Shown: piece by piece, positions 59,890 to 64,000 of the stretch | Position numbering within the stretch: the stretch's first letter is position 1 | How the letters are laid out: every line of letters starts with the position of its first letter | Source of the DNA: Lachnospiraceae bacterium | GTDB lineage: Bacteria > Bacillota > Clostridia > Lachnospirales > Lachnospiraceae | Reading direction: 5' to 3' | NCBI GenBank assembly: GCA_016294075.1 | Contig: JAEDCQ010000002.1 | Coordinates: forward strand, 1 to 64,000 | Length of the DNA: 64,000 bases | The notes under the pieces: generated by a model | What the model saw: the letters and a program-made list of their open reading frames with translations, nothing else | Told to the model about the DNA's origin: nothing | The model's database searches: none | Program-made: the position numbers and the translations under genes

Positions 59890-62766
59890 ATGAGTCAGAA
59901 TGTAAAAATACGCCCGCGTGAATATATTAAAATTCGCGGAGCAAAAGAACATAATTTAAAATCAATTGATGTGGATATTCCGCGAAATGAGTTTGTCGTT
60001 CTTACAGGACTTTCAGGTTCCGGTAAGTCATCGCTTGCATTTGACACGATTTATGCAGAAGGACAGCGCCGTTATATGGAGTCCTTATCATCCTATGCAC
60101 GTCAATTTTTGGGGCAGATGGAAAAACCTGATGTGGAACAGATTTCCGGGCTTTCTCCGGCTATTTCCATTGACCAGAAATCAACAAACCGAAACCCGCG
60201 TTCTACAGTCGGAACCGTAACCGAGATATATGATTATTTCCGGCTTTTGTATGCTCGCATCGGTATTCCGCATTGTCCCAAATGTGGCAGGGAAATCCGC
60301 AGGCAGACGGTAGACCAGATGGTAGACCAGATTATGAAGCTTGGGGAGGGTACGAAGCTGCAGCTGCTGGCTCCGGTTGTACGCGGTAAGAAGGGCGAAC
60401 ATGTCAAGGTATTGGACCGTGCCAGAAGGAGCGGCTATGTACGCGCCCGTATCGACGGGAATCTGTACGACCTTTCGGAAGATATTAAGCTGGATAAAAA
60501 CATTAAGCATTCTATTGAGATTGTAGTTGACCGTATTGTTGTAAGAGAGGGTATAGAAACACGTTTAACAGATTCTATTGAAAATGTAATAGAGTTGTCA
60601 GAGGGTCTTCTGCTTGTGGATGTAATAGACGGTGAGACTATGACCTTCAGTGAAAGCTTTGCATGTCCTGATTGTGGCATCAGTGTGGACGAGATTGAAC
60701 CGAGAAGTTTCTCATTCAACAATCCATTCGGCGCATGCCCTGATTGTTATGGATTGGGATATAAGATGGAATTTGAACCTGAATTACTGATTCCTGATAA
60801 GAGCTTGAGTTTGAATGAGGGAGCTATTTCCTGTATGGGGTGGCAGAGCTCTAAATCATCGGGAAGCTTTACCAACGCAATTTTAATGGCGATGGCGAAG
60901 GAGTATAATTTTTCCATGGATACACCTTTTAATCAGCTTTCTGAGCAAGTTCAGGAAATGCTGATATACGGAACAAACGGAAAAGAACTGCTCGTTCACT
61001 ATAAAGGACAGCGGGGAGAAGGCGTATATCCGGTTGCATTTGAGGGTCTTATTAAGAATATGGAGCGGCGTTATCGCGAGACATCCTCTGATGTCATGAA
61101 ACAGGAATATGAAGCTTTTATGAGCATTATACCCTGTAAATCATGTAAGGGTATGCGTTTAAAACAGGAATCACTTGCTGTCACAGTCAGTGATAAAAAT
61201 ATATATGAAATTACTTCGATGTCTATCGGCAGTCTGCAGGAATTTTTAAAAGACATGAAACTGACGGAAACCCAGCAGTTTATCGGGGAGCAGGTATTAA
61301 AGGAAATACGTGCAAGAGTCGGATTTTTAATGGATGTCGGGCTGGATTATCTTTCACTTTCACGTGCAACGGCAAGCCTTTCGGGAGGTGAAGCACAGCG
61401 AATCCGTCTTGCAACACAGATTGGATCGGGTCTGGTGGGTGTCTGTTATATTTTGGATGAACCCAGTATCGGTCTGCATCAGAGAGACAATGACAAGCTT
61501 CTGGCAACACTCAGGAATCTGCGGGACTTGGGAAATACCCTTATAGTTGTAGAGCATGATGAGGATACGATGCTTGCGGCGGACCATATTGTAGATATCG
61601 GTCCGGGAGCGGGCTCACACGGTGGCGAAGTCATTGCACAGGGAACCGCAGAGGAAATCATGAAAAATCCCAACTCCATTACAGGACAGTATCTTAGCGG
61701 AAAACGCAGGATTCCGATACCGGCCGGGGTTAAGAAACCATCCGGCTGGATTACAATACACGGTGCAAAAGAAAACAATCTGAAAGATATTGATGTGAAG
61801 ATACCGACAGGTGTTATGACCTGCATTACAGGGGTATCCGGTTCAGGAAAAAGCTCTCTGATTAATGAGATTTTGTATAAGAGTCTCGCAAAGAAGCTGA
61901 ACAGAGCCAGAACAATTGCAGGTAAACATGATTTTATCGAGGGGACGGAACAATTGGATAAGGTAATTGCGATTGACCAATCGCCGATTGGAAGGACGCC
62001 ACGGTCAAATCCGGCAACTTATACGGGTGTGTTTGATATCATCCGCGAATTGTTTGCGGCCACACCGGATGCTAAAGCAAAGGGTTACCAGAAGGGACGA
62101 TTCAGCTTTAACGTGAAGGGTGGACGCTGTGAAGCGTGTGCAGGCGACGGTATTGTGAAGATTGAGATGCATTTTTTGCCGGATGTTTATGTGCCTTGTG
62201 AGGTTTGTAAGGGAAAACGGTACAATCGAGAGACCCTTGAAGTACGTTATAAAGGTAAGAATATTTTTGAAGTACTGGATATGACGGTAGAGGAAGCTGT
62301 AACATTTTTTGAAAATATGCCACGTATTCGTCAAAAGGTTCAGACACTTTATGATGTCGGGCTCGGTTATATCAAATTGGGGCAGCCTTCCACACAGTTA
62401 TCCGGCGGAGAAGCGCAAAGAATTAAGCTTGCAACGGAGTTAAGCAGGCGTTCCACCGGAAAGACCATTTATATTTTGGATGAACCAACCACCGGACTTC
62501 ATTTTGCGGATGTTGAGAAATTGATTGAAATTCTGCATAAATTGAAAGAGGCAGGAAATACGGTTGTGGTAATCGAACATAATCTGGATGTGATTAAAAC
62601 TGCCGATTATATTATTGATATGGGACCGGAAGGCGGTGACAGAGGAGGTACCGTAATTGCATGCGGGGCACCGAAGGAGGTTTCGGAATGCGAGGATTCC
62701 TATACCGGTCAATATATTAAAAAGATGTTTGACAGAGAAAACAAAAAAACAGCCGATAAGGGTTAA
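59890..62766 (+). CDS. uvrA: UvrABC excinuclease subunit A
   Basis: A 958-residue DNA-damage recognition ATPase. Two ABC ATPase modules (Walker A GLSGSGKSS and GVSGSGKSS; signatures LSGGEAQR twice) each carry a zinc module (CPKCG/CPDCYGLG pairs in the first half, CEAC/CEVC in the second). It is full length. It starts three bases after uvrB behind AGAGGTAG, so both form one SOS operon. Confidence 0.97.
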   Translation: MSQNVKIRPREYIKIRGAKEHNLKSIDVDIPRNEFVVLTGLSGSGKSSLAFDTIYAEGQRRYMESLSSYARQFLGQMEKPDVEQISGLSPAISIDQKSTNRNPRSTVGTVTEIYDYFRLLYARIGIPHCPKCGREIRRQTVDQMVDQIMKLGEGTKLQLLAPVVRGKKGEHVKVLDRARRSGYVRARIDGNLYDLSEDIKLDKNIKHSIEIVVDRIVVREGIETRLTDSIENVIELSEGLLLVDVIDGETMTFSESFACPDCGISVDEIEPRSFSFNNPFGACPDCYGLGYKMEFEPELLIPDKSLSLNEGAISCMGWQSSKSSGSFTNAILMAMAKEYNFSMDTPFNQLSEQVQEMLIYGTNGKELLVHYKGQRGEGVYPVAFEGLIKNMERRYRETSSDVMKQEYEAFMSIIPCKSCKGMRLKQESLAVTVSDKNIYEITSMSIGSLQEFLKDMKLTETQQFIGEQVLKEIRARVGFLMDVGLDYLSLSRATASLSGGEAQRIRLATQIGSGLVGVCYILDEPSIGLHQRDNDKLLATLRNLRDLGNTLIVVEHDEDTMLAADHIVDIGPGAGSHGGEVIAQGTAEEIMKNPNSITGQYLSGKRRIPIPAGVKKPSGWITIHGAKENNLKDIDVKIPTGVMTCITGVSGSGKSSLINEILYKSLAKKLNRARTIAGKHDFIEGTEQLDKVIAIDQSPIGRTPRSNPATYTGVFDIIRELFAATPDAKAKGYQKGRFSFNVKGGRCEACAGDGIVKIEMHFLPDVYVPCEVCKGKRYNRETLEVRYKGKNIFEVLDMTVEEAVTFFENMPRIRQKVQTLYDVGLGYIKLGQPSTQLSGGEAQRIKLATELSRRSTGKTIYILDEPTTGLHFADVEKLIEILHKLKEAGNTVVVIEHNLDVIKTADYIIDMGPEGGDRGGTVIACGAPKEVSECEDSYTGQYIKKMFDRENKKTADKG

Positions 62767-62799
62767 GAATTGTGGCAGTATAACCGATATAAAAAACAG

Positions 62800-62858
62800 A
62801 AGCGCATGGAAGCAGATGGATGAGAACGGATTCCATTATGTTTTTTGTGCGCTTTTTT
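62800..62858 (+). terminator. Rho-independent terminator after uvrA
   Basis: AAGCGCA pairs with TGCGCTT (62800-62806 with 62848-62854), with an inner TGGAA/TTCCA pairing, followed by T-rich sequence. Confidence 0.75.
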
Positions 62859-62880
62859 CATGAAGATTTTATGAAACCCC

Positions 62881-62909
62881 TTTAAAAAGCCCTAAAAATC
62901 ATATATAAT
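62881..62909 (+). promoter_or_regulatory. Possible promoter of mreB
   Basis: -10 TATAAT (62904-62909) with a weak -35 TTTAAA (62881-62886), spacing 17. The leader would be about 105 bases. No clear leader structure is seen. Confidence 0.5.
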
Positions 62910-63019
62910 AAATTGATTTATCATGCAGTAATTGTCTGAAAACAGAAAGTGATAAATCAGGATATGAGAGAGTGAGTAAATGCTGTTAAACAGCTTATTT
63001 AGATAAGAAAGGGGTAGAC

Positions 63020-64000
63020 ATGATGCAGTGTACAGACATTGGAATTGATTTAGGAACAGCCAGCATATTGGTTTATATCAGAGGAAGAGGCGTTGTGCTC
63101 AAAGAGCCGTCTGTAGTGGCATTTGACCGTGATACAAATAAGATAAAAGCAATCGGAGAAGAAGCAAGACTGATGCTGGGAAGGACACCCGGAAATATTG
63201 TAGCGGTAAGACCGCTTCGTCAGGGAGTAATCTCTGATTACACCGTTACGGAAAAGATGATGAAGTACTTTATTCAGAAGGCAATCGGACGCAGAAGTCT
63301 GCGTAAGCCCAGAATTGCGGTTTGCGTTCCGAGCGGTGTTACCGAAGTAGAAAAGAAGGCAGTAGAGGATGCTACTTATCAGGCAGGAGCAAGAGAGGTA
63401 GTAATAATCGAGGAGCCGATTGCAGCAGCAATCGGAGCAGGTATTGACATATCCAAACCATGCGGAAATATGATTGTGGATATTGGAGGAGGTACTACAG
63501 ATATCGCAGTTATCTCATTGGGAGGAACCGTTGTAAGTGCATCTGTTAAGGTGGCAGGAGATGATTTTGACGAAGCAATTGTTCGTTTTATGAGAAAGAA
63601 GCATAATCTGTTAATCGGTGAAAGAACGGCAGAAGATCTAAAGATAAAAATCGGTTCTGCATTTAAGAGAGCGGAGCCGGATTATATGGAGGTAAGAGGG
63701 CGGAATCTTGTAACCGGCCTTCCGCGCACCGTAAAGGTATCCTCCGAAGATACAGAAGAAGCATTACGGGATACCACTTCACAGATTGTAGAGGCAATTC
63801 ACAGCGTATTGGAAAAAACTCCGCCTGAGCTTGCCGCAGATATTGCCGACAGAGGTATCGTACTTACCGGAGGAGGAAGTCTGTTGCGTGGTTTGGAGGA
63901 CTTAATTTGTTCCAAAACAGGTATCACTACAATGACAGCAGAAGAACCGATGACAGCGGTTGCAATCGGAACAGGCAAATACGTTGAATTTGCAGCCGGA
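63020..64000 (+). CDS. mreB: Rod shape-determining protein MreB, 3' truncated by window edge
   Basis: The first 327 codons are present and remain open at the window edge. The actin-like fold is clear: phosphate-1 motif IGIDLGTAS, the VPSGVTEVEKKAVEDA stretch, IIEEPIAAAIGAG, phosphate-2 motif VDIGGGTTDIAVIS, and the adenosine motif LTGGGSLLRGLEDL. It polymerises at the membrane to guide cell wall synthesis. Start ATG 63020 (MMQCTDIG) or 63023 follows AAAGGGG. It could be MreB or its paralogue Mbl; sequence alone does not decide. mreC/mreD, if present, would lie beyond the window. Confidence 0.93.
   Translation, partial: MMQCTDIGIDLGTASILVYIRGRGVVLKEPSVVAFDRDTNKIKAIGEEARLMLGRTPGNIVAVRPLRQGVISDYTVTEKMMKYFIQKAIGRRSLRKPRIAVCVPSGVTEVEKKAVEDATYQAGAREVVIIEEPIAAAIGAGIDISKPCGNMIVDIGGGTTDIAVISLGGTVVSASVKVAGDDFDEAIVRFMRKKHNLLIGERTAEDLKIKIGSAFKRAEPDYMEVRGRNLVTGLPRTVKVSSEDTEEALRDTTSQIVEAIHSVLEKTPPELAADIADRGIVLTGGGSLLRGLEDLICSKTGITTMTAEEPMTAVAIGTGKYVEFAAG

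Overview
The window looks like chromosome from a low-GC, Gram-positive member of the Clostridia, most probably Lachnospiraceae. Supporting signs are strong AGGAGG-type ribosome binding sites with frequent GTG/TTG starts, a Bacillus-like yaaR-holB-ricT replication neighbourhood, spore maturation genes spmA/spmB, a GAAC-N4-GTTC LexA box, CdaR-type regulators, and several families typical of gut Lachnospiraceae (DUF5711, YesL, DUF1002, a CvfB-like protein). Nearly everything is chromosomal core. I see no integrase, transposase, phage gene or CRISPR array. The species cannot be fixed from this sequence.

Layout. 1-320: three tRNAs (initiator Met cut by the window edge, Phe, Lys) and a terminator. 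471-8045: HAD phosphatase, then a row corresponding to the Bacillus yaaO-yaaR-holB-ricT-yabB-rsmI neighbourhood but with pyruvate kinase in place of tmk-yaaQ. 8104-10478: polar amino acid ABC importer whose binding protein has its halves in swapped order. 10555-15190: spmA and spmB facing each other, endonuclease IV, a membrane-anchored Mrr-like nuclease, a DUF885 peptidase. 15381-22830: rpe-metG, a lipase-like hydrolase, DUF1002, GNAT, YesL and a diguanylate cyclase. 23059-25440: MsmK-type sugar ABC ATPase and a CdaR-like regulator. 25514-32487: a hypothetical protein, tadA, SRP RNA, a PflA-like radical SAM protein, a dead GH3 glycosidase, phosphofructokinase, dnaX-ybaB-recR.

32510-38163: galM, DUF5711, CvpA, tRNA-Gln, acyl-ACP thioesterase, CvfB, CPBP protease. 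38208-44062: a YjfB motility protein, a second CdaR-like regulator, then ftsE-ftsX-(coiled coil + M23 peptidase)-ctp, a complete cell-separation unit. 44121-45359: a PlsC-type acyltransferase with a zinc ribbon. 45367-57802: a sugar-sensing and uptake locus. 57816-62858: uvrB-uvrA behind a LexA box. 63020 to the end: mreB, cut by the window edge.

The most interesting block is 45367-57802. A YesM-type histidine kinase, a YtfQ-like lipoprotein binding protein and a YesN-type response regulator form one operon (a binding-protein-assisted two-component system). It is followed by an AraR-type GntR/LacI repressor, divergent from an ABC importer with one binding protein, one double ATPase and two different permeases, the arrangement of the galactofuranose importer YtfQRT-YjfF. 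A chemoreceptor lies immediately downstream, with an apparent frameshift in its first codons. The locus contains no catabolic enzyme, so the substrate (galactofuranose, arabinofuranose or another pentose/hexose) is inferred only from family resemblance.
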